Assembly (NCBI RefSeq): GCF_051513965.1
Contig: NZ_CP195847.1
Coordinates: forward strand, 682,001 to 746,000
From: Paramicrobacterium sp051513965
Lineage (GTDB): Bacteria > Actinomycetota > Actinomycetes > Actinomycetales > Microbacteriaceae
Length of the DNA: 64,000 nucleotides
Direction: 5' to 3'
The notes under the pieces are model-generated. The model worked only from the letters and a program-made list of their open reading frames with translations. It did not search any database and was not told where the DNA came from. Below are positions 40,113-49,050 of the stretch, one piece after another (within the stretch, counting starts at the first letter, position 1; every line of letters starts with the position of its first letter). Position numbers and translations under genes: made by a program.

Positions 40113-41462
40113 ATGCACGAAGACGTGTCCACAGCGGAACGCTCACGCATACAGTCACGCCGTGCCGCGGCCAGTGGATGGGTGGGCAGCACCCTCGAAT
40201 ACTACGACTTCGCAATCTACGGCTCTGCCGCAGCTCTGATCTTCCCCCAGGTGTTCTTCCCTGAGGGGGACCCCGCGATTGCCGTGGTCTCGTCACTTGC
40301 CACGTACGGTGTCGGCTATGTCGCCCGGCCTCTGGGCGCCTTCATCCTCGGTACGCTCGGCGACCGCCACGGCCGCCGCAACGTGCTCGTTCTCGCGATG
40401 CTCCTCATGGGCATCTCGACGTTCTTCGTCGGCCTGCTGCCGACGTACCATCAGGTCGGCATCCTGGCGCCGATCCTCCTCGTGGTCCTTCGACTCATCC
40501 AGGGCTTCGCCGTCGCGGGCGAGCTGAGCGGCGCGAGCGCCATGATCGTCGAGCATGCGCCCGATGGAAAGCGCGGCTTCTACGCGAGCTTCAGCCTGCA
40601 GGGAACCCAGGTCGGAAGCATCCTCGGCACCGCCGTCTTCATTCCGCTCTCCGGGCTGCTCAGCCCCGAGCACTTCGAAGCGTGGGGCTGGCGAGTTCCG
40701 TTCCTGCTGAGCGCCATCGTCGTGTTCGCGGCGATCATCATCCGCATCAAGGTGCGCGAGTCTGAGATCTTCATCGAGCAGAAGAAGGCCCGACAGGTTC
40801 AGCAGCAGCAGACATCCGTGTGGCGTGTGTTCCGCGAGAACGGCGGCACCGTCGTGCGCGCCGTCTGCATGGGCTTCGCCAACGTGATCGGCACGACGGT
40901 CGTCGTCTTCGGCACGGCCTACGCGACGCAGGAGTCGTACGGAATCGGCATGAGCGCATCGACCTACCTGTGGATGCCCGTCGTCGCGAACATCGTCGCG
41001 GTGATCCTGATTCCGTTCTTCGGCAAGCTCTCCGACCGCATCGGCCGCCGCCCGCTCATGATCTTCGGTCCGCTGAGCGCCGGTCTGCTCTCGTTCGCGT
41101 ACCTGTGGGCCGTGAGCCAGAAGAACGTGCCGCTCACCGTGGTGCTCGCCGTGCTCATGTTCGGCATCCTTTACCAGATGTGGAACGCGACGTTCGCGAG
41201 CTTCTTCCAGGAGATGTTCCCGACCCGCAACCGCATGACGGGCTTCGCGATCTCGCAGAACATCGCGCTCTTCCTCGTGGCGATGCTGCCGAGCCTCTTC
41301 GCGTTCATCGTGCCTCCGGGCTCGCACTCGGTGCCGCTCGTCATCGGTGGCATCACGCTGCTGTTCTCGGTCATTTCAGCCGGTGCCGCGTGGCTCTCGA
41401 AGGAGACCTTCTCAGTCAGCACGAAGGCCCTCGACATCGAGCAGCAGTCCACAGAGAACTGA
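40113..41462 (+). CDS. MHS-family MFS permease, probable sugar or metabolite importer
   Basis: 449 aa from the ATG at 40113, chosen for its GGGAGA ribosome binding site; upstream in-frame codons overlap the operators. Twelve helices. Metabolite:H+ symporter features: GSTLEYYDFAIYGSAAALIF, LGDRHGRRNVLVLAM (motif A), GFAVAGELSGASAMIVEHAP and KLSDRIGRRPLM. The family imports carboxylates, osmolytes and some other small molecules. Placement between the amino-sugar operon and a GH20 enzyme suggests it takes up the liberated amino sugar, but this is inference. Confidence 0.85.
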   Translation: MHEDVSTAERSRIQSRRAAASGWVGSTLEYYDFAIYGSAAALIFPQVFFPEGDPAIAVVSSLATYGVGYVARPLGAFILGTLGDRHGRRNVLVLAMLLMGISTFFVGLLPTYHQVGILAPILLVVLRLIQGFAVAGELSGASAMIVEHAPDGKRGFYASFSLQGTQVGSILGTAVFIPLSGLLSPEHFEAWGWRVPFLLSAIVVFAAIIIRIKVRESEIFIEQKKARQVQQQQTSVWRVFRENGGTVVRAVCMGFANVIGTTVVVFGTAYATQESYGIGMSASTYLWMPVVANIVAVILIPFFGKLSDRIGRRPLMIFGPLSAGLLSFAYLWAVSQKNVPLTVVLAVLMFGILYQMWNATFASFFQEMFPTRNRMTGFAISQNIALFLVAMLPSLFAFIVPPGSHSVPLVIGGITLLFSVISAGAAWLSKETFSVSTKALDIEQQSTEN

Positions 41463-41471
41463 GAGGCTGCC

Positions 41472-42986
41472 TCAGCCGGCGACGCCCGCGTCGACGTCAG
41501 CGCCCGAGGGGCCGGCCGGGCCGTAGGCGATTCCCGCCGCCATCAGCCGCGGCAGAAGCTCGATCGCGCGGGCGGCGGAGTTCTGCGGCTCCGCCGACCA
41601 CGCCAGATCGGCGACGCTCAGCAGCCGCGGGAAGACGAGCGCGTCGATGTCGTCCGGGGTCGCCACGGTCTCGGTCCAGAGCGGCGCTTCGATTCCGAGA
41701 ATCACCGAGTCGTCGACTCCGGGGATGAGCGTGCCAGGCTCCCAGTCGGCGACGTCGACGAGCGGTGTCGCGCCCGCGGCCCAGTCGAGCCCGAGGTGGT
41801 AGTCGTCGTGCGGCCTGATGTCGAGGTAGATGACGTCGGCGGGGGAGAGGATGGCCGTTCCACCCTGCCGCACGATATTGCGCAACTGCTCGTCTGCGCC
41901 GAGCTCCGGGGAACGGTAGCCCCAGTACTGCCCGACCGTTCCGCTCGGAATCTCGTCGCTCGCTCCGATCTCGTGCCAGCCGATCGGCTGCTTTCCGGTC
42001 GCGTGCGCGATGCGCAGAGTGCGCGCGATGAAGCGCCGGTAGTCATCGAGAGCGGTCTCGTGCGACTCGTCTCCGCCGATGTGGATGTATGGCCCCGGCG
42101 TGATCGAGGCGACGTGCCCGAGGACGTCCTCAATGAACTCGTACACCTTCTCCGAGTCGGTGTCGAGCGTCGAGAACCCCACCTCGGTGCCGTAGTACTC
42201 CGCGATCTTCACACCGGCAGGCGCGAGCTCGGGGTAGGCGACGAGTGCGGCGTTGGTATGCCCGGGCAGGTCGATCTCGGGCACGACGGTGACGTGACGG
42301 GATGCCGCATAGCGGACGATCTCCTCGTAGTCCTCGGTCGTGAGGAAGCCGCCGTCACCGCCGCCGACCTGCGACGCTGCACCGCTTCGGGTGAGCTCCG
42401 GCCAGCCCGGAATCTCCAGCCGCCAGCCCTGGTCGTCTGTGAGGTGCAGGTGCAGGTGGTTGAACTTGAACGCGGCGACCCGGTCGATGAAGCTCCGGAT
42501 CGTCTCGGAGCCGAAGAAGTGCCGCGCGATGTCAAGCATGACTCCGCGGTACGCGTAGCGCGGAGCATCCACGATCTGCGTGCTCGGAATCGTCCATGCG
42601 ACGCTCTGCTGCGTGCGGGCCTCGATCTCGGCGGGCAGCAGCTGTCGAAGCGTCTGGATGCCCGCGAACAGGCCCGCCTCGGTCTCCGCCTGAACGGTGA
42701 CGAGCTCGGGAGCGACCGAGAGGCGATAGCCCTCGGCACGCTGCGCCGGGGTGAACGCGTCGAGAGCGGCATCCGGCACCACCTCGAGCACGATGTCGCC
42801 GTCCGCCGCGGCGCTGGCGACGACGGGCAGCGTGAAGCCGGTGGCGGGTCGCAGAAGCTCCGCGAGGTACTCGCCGAGGTCAGTCCTCTCGGTGACGATG
42901 CGACTCTCAGCGGTGAGAGCGAAGGCGCCGTCGCCCATCTCAATGCTGTGCGGATGAGGAATCAGGGTCGGAACGACAGGGGACAC
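41472..42986 (-). CDS. GH20 beta-N-acetylhexosaminidase
   Basis: 504 aa from a GTG at 42986 (GGAGG ribosome binding site). An N-terminal GH20b domain (about 1-140) is followed by the catalytic TIM barrel starting at PRYAYRGVMLDIARHFFGSE. The catalytic pair is in HIGGDESHETA (near residues 297-307). Other family motifs are FNHLHLHLTDDQGWR, VPEIDLPGHTNAALVAYPEL and GWHEIG. It releases terminal GlcNAc or GalNAc. No signal peptide is visible, so it may act on imported disaccharides. Convergent with the MHS permease and next to the amino-sugar catabolic operon. Confidence 0.93.
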   Translation of the reverse strand: MSPVVPTLIPHPHSIEMGDGAFALTAESRIVTERTDLGEYLAELLRPATGFTLPVVASAAADGDIVLEVVPDAALDAFTPAQRAEGYRLSVAPELVTVQAETEAGLFAGIQTLRQLLPAEIEARTQQSVAWTIPSTQIVDAPRYAYRGVMLDIARHFFGSETIRSFIDRVAAFKFNHLHLHLTDDQGWRLEIPGWPELTRSGAASQVGGGDGGFLTTEDYEEIVRYAASRHVTVVPEIDLPGHTNAALVAYPELAPAGVKIAEYYGTEVGFSTLDTDSEKVYEFIEDVLGHVASITPGPYIHIGGDESHETALDDYRRFIARTLRIAHATGKQPIGWHEIGASDEIPSGTVGQYWGYRSPELGADEQLRNIVRQGGTAILSPADVIYLDIRPHDDYHLGLDWAAGATPLVDVADWEPGTLIPGVDDSVILGIEAPLWTETVATPDDIDALVFPRLLSVADLAWSAEPQNSAARAIELLPRLMAAGIAYGPAGPSGADVDAGVAG

Positions 42987-43044
42987 AGGACCTCCGGTTC
43001 GGGATTGTGGGGGTCCGTCGATCCTACCCAGCTAGGGTGACGTG

Positions 43045-43692
43045 ATGACGTTGCACGCACCCCGGTTCCAGCCGCCCGTCCTTCCCGATCTCGACGACTC
43101 CGACCTCGACGATCTTCTCGCCGGGGACCTGCGCGATGCGGAGCGGCTCGCGAATGCATCCCTCGCCGGTCGCAACCTCGCCGACCTGACATTCTCGGAG
43201 TGCGCGTTCGATGGGCTCGCGCTCGACGAGTTCGTCGGCCGCGGCATCCGTCTCACCGATTGCACGCTCAGCGGAGCGAACGGCGCCGCGGTCTCGGTTC
43301 CGTCGTCGAGCATGCGCACGGTCGACATCGCGCAGTCGCGCATCGGCTCCTTCGAGGCGTACGACAGCGGCTGGAACCAGGTCCGCTTCAGCGGGTGCAA
43401 ACTCGGCTACGTCAACCTGCGCGGAAGCTCACTCACCGACGTCGTGTTCGAGGGCTGCCAGATCGACGAACTCGACGTGGGCTCCGGCCGCCTGACGCGG
43501 GTGAGCATGAGGGGATGCCGGGTCGCGACGCTCGACGTCAGCGGCGCGACACTCGCCCACGTCGACCTCCGCGGGCTCGACCTTTCTCGTATTGTCGGAG
43601 TCGACAGTTTGGCCGGAGCCGTGATCGACGATGAGCAGCTGATGCAGTTCGCTCCGTTTCTCGCGGCGCAGCTTGGGGTGACGGTGATGTGA
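43045..43692 (+). CDS. Pentapeptide-repeat-like protein
   Basis: 215 aa from the ATG at 43045 (a GTG lies one codon earlier). From about residue 36 to 190 it shows degenerate A(D/N)LxF-type repeats: NASLAGRNLADLTFSECAFD, then FSGCKLGYVNLRGSSLTDVV and ATLDVSGATLAHVDLRGLDL. These form a right-handed quadrilateral beta helix. Such proteins can mimic DNA or act as scaffolds; no specific role can be assigned. It is followed 1 bp later by a DUF2332 gene, so the two are probably co-transcribed. Confidence 0.8.
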   Translation: MTLHAPRFQPPVLPDLDDSDLDDLLAGDLRDAERLANASLAGRNLADLTFSECAFDGLALDEFVGRGIRLTDCTLSGANGAAVSVPSSSMRTVDIAQSRIGSFEAYDSGWNQVRFSGCKLGYVNLRGSSLTDVVFEGCQIDELDVGSGRLTRVSMRGCRVATLDVSGATLAHVDLRGLDLSRIVGVDSLAGAVIDDEQLMQFAPFLAAQLGVTVM

Positions 43693-43693
43693 C

Positions 43694-44680
43694 GTGCGTC
43701 CGCTGGACGAAGACAGCCTTCTCTCGGTCTCGGCGCGCTTCGCCGACTTCGCCCGCACAGAGGCGTACGGAAACTCCGATCAGTACGACACGTGGTGCCG
43801 CGCGGTCGCGGCCGACCGGGAGGTCTGCCGGTTGATCGCCGCGCTGCCGCCGCAGAAGCAGCAGCCGAACCTCGTGCTCGCGGCCACCCGCTATCTCGGG
43901 GTGCCGGCCGGACCGGGCGAGCACTTCCTGACCTGGGTGAGAGAGAACTGGGATGCCGTGACCGAGCAGATCCTCTCCCGCTCGACGCAGACCAACGAGC
44001 CGGGCCGCACTGCCGTTCAGCTCACGCTGCTCGCGCAGATCGACGGCCCGATCGCGCTCATCGAGGTTGGAGCATCCGCCGGCCTCTGCCTGTACCCCGA
44101 TCGCTACAGTCACATCTACGACGGCGACGTCCGCGTCGACCCCGAGCGCGGGCCCTCGCCCGTTGTGACCCGCTGCGAGACGCGCGGCGACGCCCCGATT
44201 CCCACGCGCATGCCCGAGATCGTCTCCCGCACCGGCGTCGACCTGAACCCGCTCGACGTGAACGACCCCGACGACATGCGCTGGCTGCACGCACTCATCT
44301 GGCCGGGCCAGCCCGAACGCGATGAGCGCCTGGATGCCGCGGCAGCGATCCGCCGCGCCGAGCCCGCGCACATCGTGGCGGGCGACCTCAACGAGCACAT
44401 CGAAGCCCTCGTGGATGCCGTGCCGGACGACGTCACCGCAGTCGTGCAGCACACCGCGGTGCTGGCGTACCTCGACCAGGCCGGGCGCGACAGGTTCTTC
44501 GGCCAGATGTCGCGCCTCAACTGCCACTGGCTCTCCTTCGAGGGGCTCCACGTGTTTCCGCAGATCGACGCGACCGTTCCCGCCGGTATCCGCAGCGATG
44601 ACGACCGCTTCGTCGTGTCGTTCGACGGCGTCGCCCGCGCGTTCGCAAGCCCGCACGGCACGCGCCTGCGCTGGCTCTGA
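43694..44680 (+). CDS. DUF2332 family protein
   Basis: 328 aa from a GTG at 43694. Typical DUF2332 segments are visible: PNLVLAATRYLGVPAGPGEH, then IALIEVGASAGLCLYPDRYS and RTGVDLNPLDVNDPDDMRWL. The GASAGL element resembles a methyltransferase-like glycine loop, but activity is unknown. Common in actinobacteria. Start lies 1 base after the pentapeptide-like gene stop. Confidence 0.85.
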   Translation: MRPLDEDSLLSVSARFADFARTEAYGNSDQYDTWCRAVAADREVCRLIAALPPQKQQPNLVLAATRYLGVPAGPGEHFLTWVRENWDAVTEQILSRSTQTNEPGRTAVQLTLLAQIDGPIALIEVGASAGLCLYPDRYSHIYDGDVRVDPERGPSPVVTRCETRGDAPIPTRMPEIVSRTGVDLNPLDVNDPDDMRWLHALIWPGQPERDERLDAAAAIRRAEPAHIVAGDLNEHIEALVDAVPDDVTAVVQHTAVLAYLDQAGRDRFFGQMSRLNCHWLSFEGLHVFPQIDATVPAGIRSDDDRFVVSFDGVARAFASPHGTRLRWL

Positions 44681-44771
44681 GGCGTGTCTTCATGCGTCTG
44701 ACGCGTGTCGTCATGTGAAGGTAACGGTCAGGCGAACGGCACGGTCGGGCGCGGCATCCGCTGTTATGCTG

Positions 44772-44945
44772 TACGCGTCGCGACTGGCGTATAGACGGAC
44801 GACTCCGACGGGCTCACGCCCCCGGAAGACCCGGCTCAGATGGGGCACCATCGGGGAGCGACGTGCGATCCTCAGCGCTGGGTTCTCCATGCGGAGCGCT
44901 CAGAACTGGGGCGGACTCGGCCGCACGCCTGGGCCGATACGGGAT
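44772..44945 (+). ncRNA. ZTP (pfl) riboswitch
   Basis: The region has the two conserved halves of the pfl/ZTP motif. The first is CGTCGCGACTGGCG (44776-44789), whose CGTCGC pairs with GCGACG at 44858-44863 behind ACCATCGGGGAGCG. The second, 3' half is CCGCACGCCTGGGCC (44921-44935). A TATGCT (44765-44770) suits as -10 box just upstream. The aptamer senses ZMP/ZTP, signalling low 10-formyl-THF, and switches on one-carbon genes; here glyA and folD follow. The RNA overlaps no gene. The expression platform between 44945 and the glyA ribosome binding site is short, suggesting control of translation initiation or a nearby terminator. Confidence 0.88.
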
Positions 44946-44975
44946 TTCCCATCCGTCTGTCACAAAGGAGCCAGC

Positions 44976-46247
44976 ATGACCGATACGTTCAACGCGCCGC
45001 TGTCCGAAGTCGACCCCGAGATCGCTGCTGTTCTCGATCAGGAGCTCGGTCGCCAGCGCGACTACCTTGAGATGATCGCGAGCGAGAACTTCGTTCCCGT
45101 TTCCGTCCTGCAGTCGCAGGGGTCCGTTCTCACCAACAAGTACGCCGAGGGCTACCCGGGGCGCCGCTACTACGGCGGCTGCGAGTACGTCGACGTCGCC
45201 GAATCGCTCGCGATCGAGCGCGCGAAGAAGCTGTTCGGCGCTGAGTACGCGAACGTTCAGCCGCACTCCGGCGCCACCGCGAACGCCGCGGTCCTCTCCG
45301 CCATCGCCACGCCCGGCGACACGATCCTCGGGCTTGAGCTCGCGCACGGCGGCCACCTCACGCACGGCATGAAGCTGAACTTCTCGGGCAAGCTGTACAA
45401 CGCCGTGTCGTACGGCGTCGATCCCGAGACCTGCCTCGTCGACATGAACGTCGTTCGCGACAAGGCGCTCGAGCACAAGCCGCAGGTCATCATCGCCGGA
45501 TGGTCGGCGTACCCGCGTCAGCTCGACTTCGCGGCGTTCCGCGAGATCGCCGACGAGGTCGGCGCAAAGCTCTGGGTCGATATGGCGCACTTCGCGGGCC
45601 TCGTCGCCGCGGGTCTGCACCCGTCGCCCGTGCCGCACGCCGACGTGGTGTCGTCGACCGTGCACAAGACGATCGGCGGACCGCGCTCGGGCTTCATCGT
45701 CTCGCGCGACACCGAGCTCGCCAAGAAGCTCAACTCGAACGTCTTCCCCGGCCAGCAGGGCGGGCCGCTCATGCACGTGATCGCCGCCAAGGCGACGGCG
45801 TTCCTCCTCGCGGCATCCGATGACTTCCGCGACCGCCAGGAGCGCACGATCTCCGGCGCAAAGCTTCTCGCAGAGGCGCTGACCTCCGACGAGTCGCGTG
45901 CGGCCGGCGTCAACGTGCTCACCGGCGGAACCGACGTGCACCTGGTGCTTGCCGACCTGCGCGAGAGCGAGCTCTCCGGGCAGGACGCCGAGAACCGTCT
46001 GCACGAGGTCGGCATCACCGTCAACAAGAACTCCGTGCCGTTCGACCCGCGCCCGCCGATGGTCACGAGCGGCATCCGCATCGGCACCCCGGCTCTCGCC
46101 ACGCGTGGCTTCGGGGATGCCGAGTTCGCTGAGGTATCCGACATCATCGCCCTCGCGCTGCGTCCCGACGCCGACATCGCTGGGCTCCGCGAGCGCGTCG
46201 CGAAGCTCACCGAGGCGTTCCCGCTGTACCCGGGTCTGCAGCAGTAG
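44976..46247 (+). CDS. glyA: Serine hydroxymethyltransferase
   Basis: 423 aa from the ATG at 44976 (AAAGGAG ribosome binding site). PLP enzyme converting serine and THF to glycine and 5,10-methylene-THF. Signature motifs: YLEMIASENFVPVSVLQSQG, YAEGYPGRRYYGGCEYVD, LWVDMAHFAGLVAAGLHPSP and the PLP lysine in STVHKTIGGPRSG. Full length. The upstream frame through the riboswitch is not coding. folD follows 11 bp later; both are presumably under the ZTP riboswitch. Confidence 0.97.
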   Translation: MTDTFNAPLSEVDPEIAAVLDQELGRQRDYLEMIASENFVPVSVLQSQGSVLTNKYAEGYPGRRYYGGCEYVDVAESLAIERAKKLFGAEYANVQPHSGATANAAVLSAIATPGDTILGLELAHGGHLTHGMKLNFSGKLYNAVSYGVDPETCLVDMNVVRDKALEHKPQVIIAGWSAYPRQLDFAAFREIADEVGAKLWVDMAHFAGLVAAGLHPSPVPHADVVSSTVHKTIGGPRSGFIVSRDTELAKKLNSNVFPGQQGGPLMHVIAAKATAFLLAASDDFRDRQERTISGAKLLAEALTSDESRAAGVNVLTGGTDVHLVLADLRESELSGQDAENRLHEVGITVNKNSVPFDPRPPMVTSGIRIGTPALATRGFGDAEFAEVSDIIALALRPDADIAGLRERVAKLTEAFPLYPGLQQ

Positions 46248-46258
46248 GGCGAGGGCCG

Positions 46259-47140
46259 ATGACCGCACAGATTCTGGATGGGCGGGCTGCCTCCGCCGAA
46301 ATCAAGGCCGAACTGACCGAGCGCGTCGCCGCGCTGAAGACGAAGGGCGTCACCCCGGGCATCGCAACGGTGCTCGTGGGTGCCGACCCGGCGTCGCAGC
46401 TGTACGTCGGCATGAAGCACAAGCAGTCGGTCGCGATCGGCATGAACTCCATTCAGCGCGAGCTGCCCGCGGACGCCACGCAGCAGCAGGTCGAAGCGCT
46501 GATCGACGAGCTCAACGCCGACCCCGACTGCCACGGGTACATCGTGCAGCTGCCGTTGCCGAAGCACATCGACACGGACCGCATCCTCGAGCGCATCGAC
46601 CCGGCGAAGGACGCCGACGGGCTGCATCCCACCAACCTGGGCAAGCTCGTGCTGAACGTCAATGGGCCGATCGACACCCCGCTGCCGTGCACGCCGCGCG
46701 GTGTCATCGAGTTGCTGCTGCGAAACGACTACGACCTCGTGGGCAAGCACGTCGTCGTCGTGGGGCGCGGTGTCACGATCGGTCGCTCGATCGGGCTGCT
46801 GCTCACACGGCGCGAGCTGAACGCGACGGTGACGCTGACGCACACCGGAACCGTCGACATGCCGCGCTATCTGCGCCAGGCCGACGTGATCGTGGCAGCC
46901 GCGGGCGTGAAGCACCTGATCCGCCCGGAAGACGTCAAGCCCGGTGCCGCAGTTCTCGATGTGGGCGTGACGCGCGAGCCGAACCCCGAGACCGGCAAGT
47001 CGAAGGTGTTCGGAGACGTCGACCCGGCGGTCGCGGACGTTGCCGGCTACCTGTCGCCGAACCCCGGCGGCGTCGGCCCGATGACCGTCGCGCTGCTGAT
47101 GACGAACGTCGTCGAAGCCGCGGAGCGCGCAACCCACTGA
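46259..47140 (+). CDS. folD: Methylene-THF dehydrogenase / methenyl-THF cyclohydrolase
   Basis: 293 aa bifunctional FolD. Motifs: VGADPASQLYVGMKHKQSVA with the catalytic Tyr/Lys, GYIVQLPLPKHID, PAKDADGLHPTNLG, PCTPRGVIELL and the NADP Rossmann motif VVVGRGVTIGRSIGLLL. It takes the methylene-THF made by GlyA to 10-formyl-THF, so the operon builds the cofactor whose depletion the ZTP riboswitch senses. Confidence 0.96.
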   Translation: MTAQILDGRAASAEIKAELTERVAALKTKGVTPGIATVLVGADPASQLYVGMKHKQSVAIGMNSIQRELPADATQQQVEALIDELNADPDCHGYIVQLPLPKHIDTDRILERIDPAKDADGLHPTNLGKLVLNVNGPIDTPLPCTPRGVIELLLRNDYDLVGKHVVVVGRGVTIGRSIGLLLTRRELNATVTLTHTGTVDMPRYLRQADVIVAAAGVKHLIRPEDVKPGAAVLDVGVTREPNPETGKSKVFGDVDPAVADVAGYLSPNPGGVGPMTVALLMTNVVEAAERATH

Positions 47141-47149
47141 GTACGTAAC

Positions 47150-47250
47150 CTCGGAGTGCGCAACGCCTGAGCATGCAACGCCTGGGTGTGCAACCTCCTG
47201 AGCGCGCAACCCGCTGAGTCTGCAACCTGCTGAGCGCGCACCCGCCGAGC
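47150..47250. repeat. Degenerate short tandem repeat behind folD
   Basis: About six or seven imperfect copies of a 15-17 bp unit resembling CTGAGCGCGCAACC. The first partial copy is inside the folD 3' end. No coding signal. Confidence 0.7.
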
Positions 47251-47263
47251 CACCTTGCACGCA

Positions 47264-47338
47264 GTCGGAAATTTCGAGGCCCCTGCGGCGTGTCCCCACA
47301 AGACACGCCGCAGGGGCATCCTTTTTTCCGATTCTTCG
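47264..47338 (+). terminator. Rho-independent terminator of glyA-folD
   Basis: A 15-bp stem (CCCCTGCGGCGTGTC at 47280-47294 with 47302-47316) and 7-nt loop are followed by CATCCTTTTTT. The outer flanks GTCGGAAATTTC and CCGATTCTTCG are shared with a related element at 48661-48735. Confidence 0.88.
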
Positions 47339-47371
47339 CACCGTTCAGGTCCCGCTGGCATACTCGGAACC

Positions 47372-47866
47372 ATGACGGATGCCGCTCCCGCGTCGCCCCA
47401 GGTCGACGCCGTCTCCTCCGCACTGACCGCCGCTGGGCTCCCCGCGAAGATCCGCTGGTTCGATGACGCCACTCCCACCGCCGCACACGCCGCTGCCGCC
47501 CTGGGCATCGAGGTCGGCGCGATCGCCAACTCGCTGGTCTTCACTCTGGACGGAGAGCCGCTGCTCGTGCTCACATCCGGCGCGCACCGCGTCGACACCG
47601 CGTGGCTCGGGCAGAAGCTCGGCGGCAGGGTGAAGCGAGCGGATGCCGCGACCGTGCGCTCCGCCACCGGCCAGGTCATCGGCGGCGTCGCTCCGGTCGG
47701 GCATCCTGCGCCGATTCGCACGGTCGTCGACACTGCGCTCCGCGATTACCCCGAGGTGTGGGCCGCGGCGGGGCATCCCAACACCGTCTACCCGACGACG
47801 TTCGACGATCTGCTCCGGGCGACCGGCGGCGAGGCATCGCCCGTGGTGCCGCCGGAGAATGACTGA
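47372..47866 (+). CDS. YbaK/EbsC-type aminoacyl-tRNA deacylase
   Basis: 164 aa from the ATG at 47372. YbaK fold features are IRWFDDATPTAAHAAAALGI, the lysine-equivalent region SLVFTLDGEPLLVLTSGAHR, and the substrate loop GQVIGGVAPVGHPAPIRTVV. Such proteins hydrolyse mischarged tRNAs (Cys- or Ala-tRNA-Pro), though specificity is not readable. The start codon sits 34 bp after the terminator element. Monocistronic or followed by the DUF402 gene (32 bp gap). Confidence 0.88.
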   Translation: MTDAAPASPQVDAVSSALTAAGLPAKIRWFDDATPTAAHAAAALGIEVGAIANSLVFTLDGEPLLVLTSGAHRVDTAWLGQKLGGRVKRADAATVRSATGQVIGGVAPVGHPAPIRTVVDTALRDYPEVWAAAGHPNTVYPTTFDDLLRATGGEASPVVPPEND

Positions 47867-47898
47867 CCTCCGCCGCCCTCGACTGTTAGCGTTGCACC

Positions 47899-48588
47899 AT
47901 GGACGATGGGGTGCACGACTCGCCTCCGCATGACGAGTCGAGGTTCAAGCCAGACCGGTCGATTGCGTTGCGCAGCATCCGCGAGTACGGTCGCCACGGC
48001 CGCGCTGTCGGATTTGCCGTCGCCGGCTTTGCAATCGCGGACGGCGACGACGGGGTGATCGCCGTCGCCACGCCTCCCGGCTCCGACCTCCGCACGCGCG
48101 CTGGCGAAGGAAGCGGACCGAACGGCCGACTCGTGCTTCCCGACGACTGGGACGGCACCCACGCCGAACTCGCGTGGCACGGACCGACGGTCGTGCGCGT
48201 CTACCGCGAGGGCGACGAGTGGTCTGTGTGGCGCTGGCACGACGGCGACACCTGGGTCGGCGACTGGTACGGCAACCTCGAGTCGCCGTGGCGTCGCACT
48301 GCGATCGGCTTCGACACGCAGGACTGGGTGCTCGACGTCGTGTGCTCCGGCACCCCGGGCACCGATTCGTGGACGGTGCGCTACAAAGACGAAGACGAAC
48401 TCGAGTGGCTCGTGCGGCTCGGCACGTTCGCTCCCGCTGAGGCTGAGCGAGCGAGGGATGCCGGTGAGCGGCTCACCGCTCGCGCGAAGTCCCTCGAGTG
48501 GCCGTTCGATGCGGACTGGGACGCCTGGGTGCCGAGCAGATACCTGCCGACCGCGACCCTTCCCGCGGGGTGGACGGACCTCGACTGA
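47899..48588 (+). CDS. DUF402-like domain protein
   Basis: 229 aa. Residues about 85-175 carry the DUF402 pattern: WRWHDGDTWVGDWYGNLESP, FDTQDWVLDVVCSG and the acidic KDEDELEWLV that binds a divalent metal in characterised relatives (nucleoside diphosphate/triphosphate phosphatases). The first 60 residues are extra and of unknown role. A distinct phosphatase function is therefore possible but unproven. Confidence 0.75.
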   Translation: MDDGVHDSPPHDESRFKPDRSIALRSIREYGRHGRAVGFAVAGFAIADGDDGVIAVATPPGSDLRTRAGEGSGPNGRLVLPDDWDGTHAELAWHGPTVVRVYREGDEWSVWRWHDGDTWVGDWYGNLESPWRRTAIGFDTQDWVLDVVCSGTPGTDSWTVRYKDEDELEWLVRLGTFAPAEAERARDAGERLTARAKSLEWPFDADWDAWVPSRYLPTATLPAGWTDLD

Positions 48589-49050
48589 AAGCTGGAAAAC
48601 GTGGCGCGGCCGGGAAACGTGGCGCGGCCGGGTAGGCGAACGTCGACCGACCCTCGGCAAAGAATCGGAAATTTCAACGGAGCTGCGGCGTGTTGCGCGC
48701 CGCCACGCCGCACCCGCGGCCGGTTAACCGATTCTTTGAAGCGCAGGGCAGCGGGCGTGGGAGGAGGGATGCTGTGGGGAAGGATGCCGCGAGGTGTGAG
48801 CGCCCGCGAGGGAGAACGCTGAGGTGCGAGGCGGCAGACGGCAGGGCGGACGCCGCGGAGGCGCCGGGCGAGGAAGCTGCAGAAGGTGCCGGGTGCTCGA
48901 GCAGCGGAGGGGACGGAGGGCGCCAGGCAGCAGGGGAAGGCCCTGCGGAGGGCGCGGCGGGGCGACGGTGGCCGAGGCGAGCTCGCCGCGAAACGCAGCG
49001 AGCGGCGGCCCCGAAGGACCGCCGCTCGCAGCTGACGAGCTTCTCGCAGA
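48589..49050. other. Intergenic region with hairpin element, no gene seen
   Basis: Contains a 14-bp direct repeat (GTGGCGCGGCCGGG, 48601 and 48619) and a nested hairpin at 48661-48735: outer arms AGAATCGG/CCGATTCT, inner TGCGGCGTG/CACGCCGCA. It ends the DUF402 transcript and perhaps also ppc, which converges from the right. The GC-rich remainder to 49050 has only low-complexity open frames. Confidence 0.5.
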
